The notes under the pieces were generated by a model. That model was given only the letters and a program-made list of their open reading frames with translations. It did not search any database and was not told the origin of the DNA. Below, one piece after another: positions 18,344 through 27,243 of a stretch of DNA of 64,000 nucleotides. Within the stretch, counting starts at the first letter, position 1. Each line of letters starts with the position of its first letter. The position numbers were made by a program, and so were the translations under genes. The stretch spans positions 83,184-147,183 of the forward strand of contig NZ_FNJH01000007.1 of the NCBI RefSeq assembly GCF_900103225.1, in the 5' to 3' direction. Source of the DNA: Pseudomonas congelans (lineage in GTDB: Bacteria; Pseudomonadota; Gammaproteobacteria; Pseudomonadales; Pseudomonadaceae).

Positions 18344-19597
18344 TCAGCGATAAACCGGGAAATCGGCGCACAGGGCGGCGACCTGGCTGGCAACGTCGGC
18401 CTCGACATCGGCATCCCCGAGGTTGTCGAGGATGTCGCAGATCCAGCCTGCCAGCTCGACGCACTGGGTCACCATGAAGCCGCGAGTGGTCACGGCCGGT
18501 GTGCCGATGCGCAGGCCGGACGTCACGAATGGCGACTGCGGGTCATTGGGCACCGAGTTCTTGTTGACGGTGATGTGCGCGCGGCCCAGCGCCGCGTCGG
18601 CGTCTTTGCCGGTCAGGCCCTGACGGATCAGGCTGACCAGAAACAGATGGTTGTCGGTGCCGCCGGAGACCACGTCGAAGCCCCTGTCGATGAACACCTG
18701 CGCCATCGCTTGCGCATTGTCGATGACCTGCTGTTGATAGACTTTGAAGGCGGGCTCCATGGCTTCCTTGAAACACACGGCCTTGGCGGCGATGACGTGC
18801 ATCAGCGGGCCGCCCTGACCACCGGGGAAGACGGCGGAATTGAATTTCTTCTCCAGCTCTTCGTTGGCCTTGGCCAGGATCAGGCCACCACGTGGACCGC
18901 GCAGGGTCTTGTGGGTCGTGGTAGTGACTACGTCTGCGTAGGGCAGCGGATTCGGGTAAAGGCCGGCGGCAACCAGACCGGCAACGTGCGCCATGTCGAC
19001 GAACAGATAGGCGCCTACCTTGTCGGCGATTTCACGGAAGCGCGGGAAGTCGAGGGTCTTGGAGTAGGCAGAAAACCCGGCAATGATCATTTTTGGCTGG
19101 CATTCGACGGCAATGCGCTCGACTTCGTCGTAATCGATCAGCCCGGTCGCGGTGTCGATACCGTACTGCACGGCGTTATAGAGTTTGCCCGAGAAGCTGA
19201 CCTTGGCACCGTGGGTCAGGTGGCCGCCGTGCGCCAGGCTCATGCCCAATACGGTATCGCCGGCCTGGAGCAGCGCGAGGTAGACCGCTGCGTTGGCCTG
19301 ACTGCCGGAGTGCGGCTGGACGTTGGCGTAGTCGGCGCCAAACAGCTGTTTGGCGCGCTCGATGGCCAGTTGCTCGACCTTGTCGACATGCTCGCAACCG
19401 CCGTAGTAACGCTTGCCGGGATAGCCCTCTGCGTACTTGTTGGTCAAGCCGCTGCCCTGCGCCTGCATCACGCGTTTGCTGGTGTAGTTCTCCGAGGCGA
19501 TCAGCTCGATATGGTCTTCCTGACGCTGCTCCTCGGCGTTCATCGCCGACAACAGTGCATCGTCATAACCCTGGATCTGGTCTTGCTTGCTGAACAT
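18344..19597 (-). CDS. glyA: Serine hydroxymethyltransferase (sox-linked copy)
   Basis: A PLP enzyme interconverting glycine plus methylene-tetrahydrofolate with serine. It is 417 residues, the normal length. The PLP lysine is in TTTTHKTLRGPRGG (about residue 229), and the N-terminal SENYTSK block is intact. As first gene of the glyA-soxBDAG-purU-fdhA set it would fix the glycine and one-carbon units made by sarcosine oxidase into serine. Pseudomonads usually carry more than one glyA, and this is the catabolic copy judging by context. The 260-base gap upstream should hold the operon promoter and probably GbdR sites. I found no convincing perfect repeat there. Confidence 0.95.
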   Translation of the reverse strand: MFSKQDQIQGYDDALLSAMNAEEQRQEDHIELIASENYTSKRVMQAQGSGLTNKYAEGYPGKRYYGGCEHVDKVEQLAIERAKQLFGADYANVQPHSGSQANAAVYLALLQAGDTVLGMSLAHGGHLTHGAKVSFSGKLYNAVQYGIDTATGLIDYDEVERIAVECQPKMIIAGFSAYSKTLDFPRFREIADKVGAYLFVDMAHVAGLVAAGLYPNPLPYADVVTTTTHKTLRGPRGGLILAKANEELEKKFNSAVFPGGQGGPLMHVIAAKAVCFKEAMEPAFKVYQQQVIDNAQAMAQVFIDRGFDVVSGGTDNHLFLVSLIRQGLTGKDADAALGRAHITVNKNSVPNDPQSPFVTSGLRIGTPAVTTRGFMVTQCVELAGWICDILDNLGDADVEADVASQVAALCADFPVYR

Positions 19598-19789
19598 CGC
19601 GGATCTCCCAGCGGCGGCGCGGCGCCTGACTTGTCGTTCGGGCGGAACAGAGCCCTCTGAGAGCGATGGTATGGCTGGACCGAAGACGCCAAATGCCTAT
19701 GGACGCCACACAAAGGTGCGTTTACGACATGGCAGCTGAGGGAGCAGAAATAGCCGAAGGGGAGTTGCCCGGGTGACAAGGCTGCGGAC

Positions 19790-19840
19790 GAAAAAAAGCC
19801 CGCTCCCGGCTGGATGAGTCCAGCGCGGTGGAGCGGGCTT
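19790..19840 (-). terminator. Intrinsic terminator of choXWV
   Basis: On the minus strand, AAGCCCGCTCC pairs with GGAGCGGGCTT across a spacer holding a second small hairpin (GCTGGA / TCCAGC), followed by a run of T. It lies 18 bases beyond the choV stop, the right place to end the choline transporter transcript before the glyA promoter region. Confidence 0.85.
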
Positions 19841-19857
19841 GTCGGTTGCAGGCCTTG

Positions 19858-21036
19858 TCAGCCGTGGTTTTTGCCCAGCAATGCGTGATACAGCTCGGTA
19901 TCACCCAGAATGCCGACCACTTTATTGCCGTCCTGCAGGACCAGTTTGTTGCCGGTCTGGTAGCGGATCTGCAGCGCGTCGCGCATGCCGATGTTGGAAT
20001 GCACAAGCGTAGGGCGTCTATCCAGAGTGGCGACGTCCTGACCGGGGGTCCAGTTCTGCAGGTCAAGGGCCGTGGCACCTTGCCGCGCGCCTTTGATCAC
20101 ATTGCCTTCGGCCAGATCGAGCCATGAGTCGCCGCTCGGGTCCAGGCACACCGAACCGTCGACGTGGGTGCACTCGTCGACGGTGCGCATCAGACTGCGC
20201 CCGCACAGCACGTTGAGCGGGTTGGTGTGTGCAACGAAGGTGCGCACGTATTCATCTGCCGGATTGAGCACGATCTGCTCCGGCACGCTGTATTGCACGA
20301 TACGGCCGTCTTTCATGATGGCGATCCGGCTGCCGAGCTTCAGTGCTTCATCCAGATCGTGGCTGACGAACACAATGGTCTTGCTCAACTTGGTTTGCAG
20401 GGCGAGCAGTTCGTCCTGCAAATCCTGGCGGATCAGGGGGTCGAGCGCCGAGAACGGTTCGTCCATCAGCAGGATGTCGGCGTCCATCGCCAGTGCCCGT
20501 GCCAGGCCCACTCGTTGCTGCATGCCGCCAGACAGTTCGTCGGGCTTCTTGTTGCGCCATTGGGTCAGGCCAACCAGCTCGAGCTTTTCATCCACCAGCT
20601 TGCGCCGTTCCTTTTCGGGGCGACCCTGCATCTCCAGGCCGAAGCTGATGTTCTCGCGCACCGTCAGCCAGGGCATCAGGGCGAATTTCTGGAAGACCAT
20701 GGCAATGCGCTTGGTGCGCATCATTTTCAGTTCGGCTGCGCTGCAGTTGGCGATGTTGATCTGCGAGCCTTCATGCTCGACGAACAGTGAGCCGCGGCTG
20801 ACGGTATTGAGACCGTTGATACAGCGCAACAGGCTGGATTTGCCGGAGCCCGACAGGCCCATCAGGACGCAGATTTCGCCTTTTTCGATATCCAGACTGG
20901 CGCTTTCGACGCCGACGATCTGTCCGGTTTTCTTGAGGATCTGATCACGCGTGAGGCCTTCGTCGAGCAGCTTGAGGGCTTCACGCGGGTCCTTGGAGAA
21001 GATGACGTCTACCTTGTCGAATTTGATGATACTCAT
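19858..21036 (-). CDS. choV: Choline ABC transporter ATP-binding protein
   Basis: The ATPase of a quaternary-amine importer, 392 residues. Walker A is GLSGSGKSS, the signature LSGGMQQRVGLARA, and Walker B ILLMDEPFSALD. The extra C-terminal domain of about 120 residues resembles the paired CBS region that ProV/OpuA-type ATPases use to sense ionic strength. The ATG at 21036 overlaps the choW stop by 4 bases, so the two are coupled. The frame is open far upstream, but that region is choW in another phase. With choX and choW it forms a complete importer, called CbcXWV in P. aeruginosa. Confidence 0.94.
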   Translation of the reverse strand: MSIIKFDKVDVIFSKDPREALKLLDEGLTRDQILKKTGQIVGVESASLDIEKGEICVLMGLSGSGKSSLLRCINGLNTVSRGSLFVEHEGSQINIANCSAAELKMMRTKRIAMVFQKFALMPWLTVRENISFGLEMQGRPEKERRKLVDEKLELVGLTQWRNKKPDELSGGMQQRVGLARALAMDADILLMDEPFSALDPLIRQDLQDELLALQTKLSKTIVFVSHDLDEALKLGSRIAIMKDGRIVQYSVPEQIVLNPADEYVRTFVAHTNPLNVLCGRSLMRTVDECTHVDGSVCLDPSGDSWLDLAEGNVIKGARQGATALDLQNWTPGQDVATLDRRPTLVHSNIGMRDALQIRYQTGNKLVLQDGNKVVGILGDTELYHALLGKNHG

Positions 21037-21878
21037 GCGTCGGACCCTACCTTGGCTTCGGGTTGTTTGCAGATACGGTCGAGCATGATGGCCAGCAATA
21101 CGATTGCCAGACCGGCTTCGAAACCGAGCGCGATGTCGGCCGTGTTCAGTGCGTTGACCACAGGTTTGCCCAAGCCGTCGGCGCCCACCAGGGCCGCGAT
21201 GACCACCATCGATAATGACAGCATGATGCACTGGGTAATCCCGGCGGCAATGCTGGGCATCGCGTAAGGCAGTTCAATGCGCGTCAGCAACTGGCGGCGT
21301 GACGAGCCGAACGCCTTGCCGGCATCCAGCAGCTCCTGAGGCACATCGCGGATACCCAGGTAGGTCAGGCGAATCGGCGCGGCAATGGCGAAAACCACCG
21401 TCGATATCAGGCCGGGTACCACGCCCAGACCGAACAGCGTGAGTGTCGGAATCAGATAGACGAAGGTGGGCACGGTCTGCATCAGGTCGAGTAACGGCCT
21501 GATGATGGTGTAGAACAGCGGCTTGTGCGCGGCAATGATGCCCAGCGGCACGCCGATGACGACACAGACCAGCGTGGCGAAGAGCACTTGCGCCAGGGTT
21601 TCCATGGTCTCCTGCCAATAATGCAGGTTGAGGATCAGCAGAAACGAAAGGATGACGAAAACCGTCAGGCCCCACTTGCGCTGGATGAAGTGCGCGAGGG
21701 CGGCGATAAGGCCGATCAGTACGAATGGATTGAACCAGGTCAGCGCGAAAGTGAACCCGTGGATCATCATTTCCAGTGTCGAGGCTATTGCGTCGAAGTA
21801 GTCGGCGCCATTGGCCGTCAACCAATCGACAAATGCGGCGATGTACTCGCCCAGAGGGATTTTATGGTCAGTCAGCAT
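21033..21878 (-). CDS. choW: Choline ABC transporter permease
   Basis: The inner-membrane permease of the choline/betaine importer, 281 residues with about six to seven hydrophobic segments. The EAA-type loop contacting the ATPase is seen as IRDVPQELLDAGKAFGSSRRQLLTRIELPYAMPSI in the second half, read in pieces. It ends with a 4-base overlap with choV and begins 67 bases after choX. It belongs to the ProW/OpuAB permease family. Confidence 0.93.
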   Translation of the reverse strand: MLTDHKIPLGEYIAAFVDWLTANGADYFDAIASTLEMMIHGFTFALTWFNPFVLIGLIAALAHFIQRKWGLTVFVILSFLLILNLHYWQETMETLAQVLFATLVCVVIGVPLGIIAAHKPLFYTIIRPLLDLMQTVPTFVYLIPTLTLFGLGVVPGLISTVVFAIAAPIRLTYLGIRDVPQELLDAGKAFGSSRRQLLTRIELPYAMPSIAAGITQCIMLSLSMVVIAALVGADGLGKPVVNALNTADIALGFEAGLAIVLLAIMLDRICKQPEAKVGSDA

Positions 21879-21913
21879 GATTTCGGGTGTCCGCTTGCGG
21901 AAGGTGAAGAGGG

Positions 21914-21940
21914 CAGCAGGCGGGTCAGCCCCGCCTGCTG
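21914..21940. promoter_or_regulatory. Stable hairpin between choX and choW
   Basis: A perfect 11-bp stem (CAGCAGGCGGG / CCCGCCTGCTG, 5-base loop) lies directly after the choX stop. No T-tract follows. Such 3' hairpins after a binding-protein gene commonly protect the upstream mRNA, so that binding protein is made in excess over permease and ATPase. That role is inferred. Confidence 0.55.
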
Positions 21941-21945
21941 TCGGC

Positions 21946-22893
21946 TTACTGGGTCAACTTGGCTTTGGCTGCCTCCAGGCCTGGTTTGCCATCGACGGTG
22001 GTCACGCCTGCGAGCCAGGTGTCGAGTACTTGCGGGTTTTTCTTGATCCACGCCTTGGCGGCGGCATCAGGCTTCATTTTGTCGTCCAGTACGTTACCCA
22101 TCAGGGTGCTTTCCATGTTCAGCGTGAAGGACAGGTTCTTGAGCAACTGACCTACGTTGCTGCACTCCTGACTGTAGCCTTTACGGGTGTTGGTGTAGAT
22201 CGTCGCCTGGCCATAGTTGGGGCCGAAGAAGTCATCGCCGCCAGTCAGATATTTCATCTTGAAGCGGGTGTTCATCGGGTGCGGTTCCCAACCGAGGAAC
22301 ACCACATCGTTCTTGCGTTTCACGGCGCGGTCGACCTGCGAAAGCATTGCGGCTTCACTGGATTCAACGACCTTGAAGCCTGCGTCTTTGAGGCCGAAGG
22401 CGTTCTTGTCGATCATGCTCTGGATCAGGCGATTGCCGTCGTTGCCAGGCTCGATCCCGTAGATCTTGCCGCCCAGTTCCTTCTTGAATTTGGCGATGTC
22501 GGCGAAGTCATGCAGGCCTTTGTCGTAGAGCGCTTCCGGCACTGCGAGGGTGTACTTGGCGTTCTCCAGATTGGCACGCACGGTTTCGACGGTCCCTGCT
22601 TCGCGATAGGGCTTGATGTCGTTCTCCATGGTCGGCATCCAGTTGCCGAGGAACACGTCCATGTTCTTGCCGTCAGCCAGCGACTTGTAGGTCACCGGTA
22701 CGGAGATCATGGTGGTCTTGGTCTTGTAACCCAGTGACTCGAGTACGGCGCTGGTTACCGCAGTGGTGACGGTAATGTCAGTCCAGCCTACGTCGGAGAA
22801 GTTGACCGTATGACAGGCCTCTGGCTCGGCTGCCTGGGCTAGCACCGGCATACAGAGCGTGGCGGCCAACAGCAACGATTTGGAACCTTTCAT
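21946..22893 (-). CDS. choX: Periplasmic choline-binding protein
   Basis: The binding protein of the choline importer, 315 residues, OpuAC-type type II fold. The signal peptide is MKGSKSLLLAATLCMPVLAQA. Aromatic residues that form the cation-pi cage in ChoX homologues are plausible in DVGWTDI and in FLGNWMP, FLGWEPHPMN. It is the first gene of choXWV, and its promoter must lie in the 780-base gap shared with gbdR. The substrate could be choline, betaine or carnitine, since P. aeruginosa uses one transporter core with several binding proteins. Confidence 0.92.
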   Translation of the reverse strand: MKGSKSLLLAATLCMPVLAQAAEPEACHTVNFSDVGWTDITVTTAVTSAVLESLGYKTKTTMISVPVTYKSLADGKNMDVFLGNWMPTMENDIKPYREAGTVETVRANLENAKYTLAVPEALYDKGLHDFADIAKFKKELGGKIYGIEPGNDGNRLIQSMIDKNAFGLKDAGFKVVESSEAAMLSQVDRAVKRKNDVVFLGWEPHPMNTRFKMKYLTGGDDFFGPNYGQATIYTNTRKGYSQECSNVGQLLKNLSFTLNMESTLMGNVLDDKMKPDAAAKAWIKKNPQVLDTWLAGVTTVDGKPGLEAAKAKLTQ

Positions 22894-23675
22894 GGGGTGG
22901 ACTCCTGTGAGTTTCTTCTAGTCATCAGCAGGTGAACGCTGACGCGGCTTATGGGTTGGCGAGGCTTTTCGCGAAGCTCCATCACTGCGCCTGGCGATCG
23001 AGTCGGAACCGATCATGTAACAGGGAAAATCAAACGCCTACAGGGGGCGTCGTATCCAGTGCAGGAGGCGTCGTATCCAGTGCGCGCAAGGTCGCTTACA
23101 GATTCGTTGCATCGTACGCACGCCCGGTTGCAGTGTCGGAACTGCGAAAAAACGGCCAGTACGTTACACAGTCGCTGCGCAGGTCGGCAGCGGTCGGTTG
23201 GCAGGTCGGAGCCTGCGCGAACGCGGTGTTTTGGAGGGGAGTAACGCCGACAAGTTCATTATCGGGTCGGATCCGGCAGTGGTCACGCCATGTCGGGTGC
23301 CATTTTTGGTGGCTGCGCGCTTTTCGATCACGCGCCCTGCAGGCCGCCACTTTTTAGCGCGAACGCCTGTCCTTTGCAGGCTTTTCCCGGGATGTGCATT
23401 GAGTATCACTTGGCGTGCGAAGACCCCTTGGTCGTTTCCGTCAAGTGCTACCGAACTGCTCATCGAACTGCGCATGCGGAGGCTTGGCTGTCGCAAACAG
23501 GTACGTGGGTCGCAGCCGGTTAGACGCTTCGCGACGTCGTTTTCAGATGTTCTTGAATGAGCGATCAAATTCCGGCATGGGATTTGCGATGTCATTACAA
23601 AGCTCTGCAGTAACGGGGGCTACAAGAAGAGCCTGTTCTGGGGCCAACCATTGCCATATGAGAGGAGATAGTGTG
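22894..23675. other. Divergent choX-gbdR control region
   Basis: A 782-base gap without a credible gene between two divergently transcribed genes of the choline system. It holds the direct-repeat pair at 23046-23083. The rest shows no long hairpin and no REP-like element. Several open frames cross it, but they have no ribosome site and no recognisable protein. It should contain the promoters of choXWV and of gbdR. Confidence 0.7.
23046..23083. promoter_or_regulatory. Paired 17-bp direct repeats (AraC-type site, GbdR candidate)
   Basis: The 17-mer GGCGTCGTATCCAGTGC occurs twice without mismatch at 23046-23062 and 23067-23083, 4 bases apart, a 21-bp period. Two direct 17-bp half-sites two helical turns apart is the classic geometry for AraC-family dimers. 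The AraC-family regulator GbdR is encoded on one side and choX, a known GbdR-regulated type of gene, on the other. The repeat pair lies about 150 bases upstream of the choX start. The link to GbdR is inferred. Confidence 0.6.
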
Positions 23676-24779
23676 ATGACATCGTTCAATCAAGGGACTC
23701 AACCCCAGAACCGCGCGCCACAGTCCATCGGCTTTCTGCTGCTGGATAATTTCACCCTGATCTCCCTCGCATCGGCGGTAGAGCCCCTTCGCATGGCCAA
23801 CCAGTTGTCGGGCCGCGAGCTGTATCGCTGGACCACGCTGAGTCTCGACGGCGGCCAGGTGTGGGCCAGCGATGGTCTGCAGATCACGCCGGATGCGGCG
23901 ATGCACAAGGCGCCTTTGCTCGACACGGTCATCGTCTGTGGCGGTGTCGGTATCCAGCGCTCCGTCACGCGTGAACATGTCAGCTGGCTCCAGAGCCAGG
24001 CACGTCAGTCGCGTCGTCTGGGCGCCGTGTGCACCGGCAGTTGGGCGCTGGCGTGCGCGGGTTTGCTGGACGGTTTCGAGTGCAGTGTGCATTGGGAATG
24101 TCTGGCGTCGATGCAGGAAGCCTTTCCGCGAGTGTCCATGAGCACCCGGCTGTTCACGCTGGACCGCAACCGTTTCACCAGTTCAGGCGGCACCGCACCA
24201 CTGGACATGATGCTGCACCTGATCAGTCGTGATCATGGGCGCGAGTTGTCGGCAGCCATTTCCGAGATGTTCGTCTACGAGCGCATTCGCAACGAACAGG
24301 ACCACCAGCGCGTGCCGCTCAAGCACATGCTGGGTACCAATCAGCCGAAGCTGCAGGAAATCGTGGCGCTGATGGAAGCCAATCTTGAAGAGCCGATCGA
24401 TCTTGACGAGCTGGCTGTGTATGTCGCCGTTTCGCGCAGGCAGCTGGAGCGGCTGTTCCAGAAATACCTGCACTGTTCGCCATCGCGCTATTACCTGAAA
24501 CTGCGCCTGATTCGCGCCCGACAACTGCTCAAGCAGACACCAATGTCGATCATCGAAGTGGCCTCGGTGTGCGGCTTCGTATCGACGCCACACTTCTCCA
24601 AATGCTATCGCGAATACTTTGGCATCCCGCCACGTGATGAGCGCGTAGGGTCCAACACCGCACAGCAGGTCGCCATGATGCCAATCCCGCAGGCCCTGGT
24701 GCTTGCCCCGTTGTCAGGGCCAATGTCGGCCTTGAGTCAGGCGCGTAATGAGTCGACGTTTGCGAGTGTGAGGCTGTAG
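23676..24779 (+). CDS. gbdR: Glycine betaine/dimethylglycine-responsive AraC-type activator
   Basis: An AraC-family transcription factor with an N-terminal DJ-1/PfpI (class I glutamine amidotransferase-like) sensor domain and a C-terminal double helix-turn-helix. It is 367 residues, the same as P. aeruginosa GbdR. The sensor spans about residues 10-190 (GFLLLDNFTLISLASAVEPLR, VCTGSWALACAGLLDG, in pieces). The DNA-binding part begins near residue 220, with DLDELAVYVAVSRRQLERLF and SIIEVASVCGFVSTPHFSKCYR as the two HTH units. GAGGAG lies 8-9 bases before the ATG at 23676. It activates choline, betaine and sarcosine catabolic genes in response to glycine betaine or dimethylglycine, and most of its expected targets are adjacent here. 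Confidence 0.93.
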   Translation: MTSFNQGTQPQNRAPQSIGFLLLDNFTLISLASAVEPLRMANQLSGRELYRWTTLSLDGGQVWASDGLQITPDAAMHKAPLLDTVIVCGGVGIQRSVTREHVSWLQSQARQSRRLGAVCTGSWALACAGLLDGFECSVHWECLASMQEAFPRVSMSTRLFTLDRNRFTSSGGTAPLDMMLHLISRDHGRELSAAISEMFVYERIRNEQDHQRVPLKHMLGTNQPKLQEIVALMEANLEEPIDLDELAVYVAVSRRQLERLFQKYLHCSPSRYYLKLRLIRARQLLKQTPMSIIEVASVCGFVSTPHFSKCYREYFGIPPRDERVGSNTAQQVAMMPIPQALVLAPLSGPMSALSQARNESTFASVRL

Positions 24780-24794
24780 CCGCCCAGCATCGTC

Positions 24795-25192
24795 AAGAGG
24801 ACGCGGAGCGTCCAGAAAGGCATGCGACGCAGAGCGTCGCACGATAGTTGCGATCATCATTCCGCACGCTCCAGCGTGGGAATGCAGGTCTCGACGCTCT
24901 GCGTCGCAAGAGGACGCGGAGCGTCCAGAAAGGCATGCGACGCAGAGCGTCTCACGATAGTTGCGATCATCGTTCCGCACGCTCCAGCGTGGGAATGCAG
25001 TTCTCGACGCTCTGCGTCGCAAGAGGACGCGGAGCGTCTGGAAAGGCATGTGCCGCAAGCGTCGCACGATAGTTGCGATCATCGTTCCGCACGCCCCAGC
25101 GTGGGAATGCATTTCGCGACGCACTGCGTCGCCAAGAGGACGCACAGCGTCCAGAACTGCATGCCAACGCGGAGCATTGGCATGAGAGTCAG
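24795..25192. repeat. 113-bp tandem repeat array of REP-like units
   Basis: Three near-identical 113-base units begin at 24795, 24908 and 25021 with AAGAGGACGCGGAGCG. A fourth, diverged partial unit begins at 25134. Each unit contains inverted GACGC...GCGTC palindromes, the phrase ACGATAGTTGCGATCAT and a CCAGCGTGGGAATGC segment. The fourth copy ends in the common CCAACGCGGAGCATTGG form seen at other REP-like loci. The array fills almost the whole 427-base gap between gbdR and the chemoreceptor gene, whose 3' ends converge. Open frames across it are repeats of themselves and not genes. Confidence 0.9.
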
Positions 25193-25206
25193 GTACCTGT
25201 CTGTAA

Positions 25207-26832
25207 TCAAAGCGCGAAGCGCGAAACCATGCCGTTGAGGTCGATTGCCAGGCGTGACAGCTCGGTGCTGGCTGCGCTGGTCTGGTTGGCGCCGTTGGTG
25301 GATTGTGCCGACAGGTCGCGGATGTTGACCAGGTTGCGGTCCACTTCACGGGCGACCTGTGCCTGCTCTTCGGCGGCGCTGGCGATGACCATGTTGCGTT
25401 CGTTGATCTCTTCGACGGCGCTGTTGATGGTGTTCAGCGCCTGGCCCGCGCCCTTGGCGATGTTCAGCGTCGATTCGGCGCGTTCGGTGCTGTTGCGCAT
25501 CGAGCTGACGGCCTGTTCCGTGCCGGTCTGAATGCTGCTGATCATGCGTTCGATTTCGCTGGTCGATTGCTGGGTTCGGTGGGCCAGGGCACGGACTTCG
25601 TCGGCGACGACGGCAAAGCCACGTCCTGCTTCACCGGCGCGTGCAGCTTCGATGGCGGCGTTCAATGCCAGCAGGTTGGTCTGGTCGGCCAGGCCGCGAA
25701 TCACGTCGAGCACCTTGCCGATATCACGCGACTCATTGGCCAGGCTGATGATCAGCTCGGCAGTGCCTTGCACGTCGCCACTCATGCGCTCGATGGCGCT
25801 GACGGTTTCCTGCACCAGGTCGCGGCCATCGCCTGCAGAGGTCGCCGCGCTGCGCGATGCCTGCGAGGTGCTGGTGGCGTTGCGCGCCACTTCTTCCACG
25901 GCGCTGGTCATCTGGTTGACCGCGGTGGCTGCCTGTTCTATTTCATCGTTCTGCTGCACCAGCCCGCGTGCGCTTTCGTCAGTAACGGCATTCAGCTCTT
26001 CGGCTGCCGAGGCCAGTTGCGTGGCCGAGCCGGAAATACCCTGCAAGGTATCGCGCAGCTTGTCCTGCATGGTCTTCATGGCCAGCAGCAGACGACCGGC
26101 TTCATCGGTACCGTCGATACTGATCGGCCGGGTCAGGTTGCCTTGCGCGATGGTCTCCGCCGCAAGCAGCGCGGTGGCGATCGGCGTGGTAATACTTTTG
26201 ATCAGCATCCAGGCAAACACCAGGGTCAGCAGGGTGGCTGCGATCAGCAGTCCGATCACCATGTTGAATGCCGAGTCATACTCGATGGAGGCCTGTTCTT
26301 TGACCGCATTCAACTGCGCCGTATTGATATCCACCAGCTTGCGCAGCACAACGTTCATCTGGTCGGAGTTGCTGACCATTTCGTTATTGAGCAAGCCCTG
26401 CAATTCGTCGATGTTGTTCGCGCGGGTCAGCGTTTTCAGGCGGTCTTCAAGCTGGCGATACTGGCCCAGCAACTGCACGTACTGGCTATAGAGATCGCGC
26501 TCGTCGGAAGTGCTGATCAGCTTCTCGTAAATGGCCTGAGCGTCGGTGATCTGCTTGTTGCGCATCGCCATCAGCTCGATGGTTTTCTGCTGGGTTTCCG
26601 GATCGCGGTTGACCAGCAATCGGTAGGACAGCACCCGCAGGCGAATACTGACTTCAGCGAAGCGATCGAGGCTCTTGATGCTGGGCACATTGTTGTCGGC
26701 CAGCACTTCGGTTGCGCTGCGGATCTTGCTCATCTGTGACAGTGCAAAGACGCCCAGAATCAGCATGAGGGTGCCGATCATGGCAAATCCAAGAAACGCT
26801 CGGGGCGCGATGTTCATATTTCGCAAGGACAT
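25207..26832 (-). CDS. Methyl-accepting chemotaxis protein
   Basis: A transmembrane chemoreceptor, 541 residues. TM1 is at about 12-32, a periplasmic four-helix-bundle (4HB_MCP-like) ligand domain follows to residue 188, TM2 is at 189-211 and a HAMP domain at about 212-264. A long cytoplasmic signalling domain has the conserved hairpin tip (RGLADQTNLLALNAAIEAARAGE, seen in pieces) that contacts CheA and CheW. There is no C-terminal CheR/CheB-tethering pentapeptide: the protein ends MVSRFAL. The ligand cannot be read from sequence. Neighbouring choline genes make an amine attractant possible but unproven. Confidence 0.92.
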   Translation of the reverse strand: MSLRNMNIAPRAFLGFAMIGTLMLILGVFALSQMSKIRSATEVLADNNVPSIKSLDRFAEVSIRLRVLSYRLLVNRDPETQQKTIELMAMRNKQITDAQAIYEKLISTSDERDLYSQYVQLLGQYRQLEDRLKTLTRANNIDELQGLLNNEMVSNSDQMNVVLRKLVDINTAQLNAVKEQASIEYDSAFNMVIGLLIAATLLTLVFAWMLIKSITTPIATALLAAETIAQGNLTRPISIDGTDEAGRLLLAMKTMQDKLRDTLQGISGSATQLASAAEELNAVTDESARGLVQQNDEIEQAATAVNQMTSAVEEVARNATSTSQASRSAATSAGDGRDLVQETVSAIERMSGDVQGTAELIISLANESRDIGKVLDVIRGLADQTNLLALNAAIEAARAGEAGRGFAVVADEVRALAHRTQQSTSEIERMISSIQTGTEQAVSSMRNSTERAESTLNIAKGAGQALNTINSAVEEINERNMVIASAAEEQAQVAREVDRNLVNIRDLSAQSTNGANQTSAASTELSRLAIDLNGMVSRFAL

Positions 26833-27243
26833 AGAAAGCTTCCAGGGTCATTGACGCGTTCCATGCGATTTAGAGACGGGGATAAAGCCGTAAGTGGGGT
26901 GCCTATCGGACGTGCGACTGAAGTCTTGAGCCGATAGGCACGTATCGCATGTGCCTTAATCATGACGATTTCTTCATTTCTTTCGCGGATCTGGCGCAAC
27001 CCATTGAAAAGACGGGGTGGGGGCTTTTTTCGCGATGGCAGTCCGCCCAATGGCTGCGCGCATTTGTCGCAGTTTCAGACGGTCTGACGAACAGCAGGAA
27101 CCGGATACCGAATAAGGAGTCACAAGCCCCCTACGCGTCTACGTTATCGATGTGTCGATGTGATGACAGAGCGGTGAGCGCTGGTATGCGCAACGACTTT
27201 TCTTTATCGTACGCGCCCGTTGAAATTTGCTCGAGAAATCAAA
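26833..27243. other. Intergenic region upstream of the zapB-like gene
   Basis: 411 bases between two divergently transcribed genes. I see no credible gene and no strong hairpin. A T-rich run (GGGGGCTTTTTTCGCG) at about 27020 lacks a stem. It presumably holds the promoters of the chemoreceptor gene and of the zapB-like/zapA pair. Confidence 0.5.

Noticed and set aside
19598..19789. A GbdR repeat pair upstream of glyA like that at choX.
   Set aside because: GACGCC occurs twice here, but the spacing is 17 rather than 21 bases and flanking bases do not match the choX repeats, so I did not call a site.
24795..25192. CRISPR-like array.
   Set aside because: The units are tandem and contiguous at 113 bases with no unique spacers, and no cas genes are near.
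24822..25238. Open frames running through the 113-bp array, with repeated protein segments.
   Set aside because: They are translations of the DNA repeats, change frame freely and lack a ribosome site.
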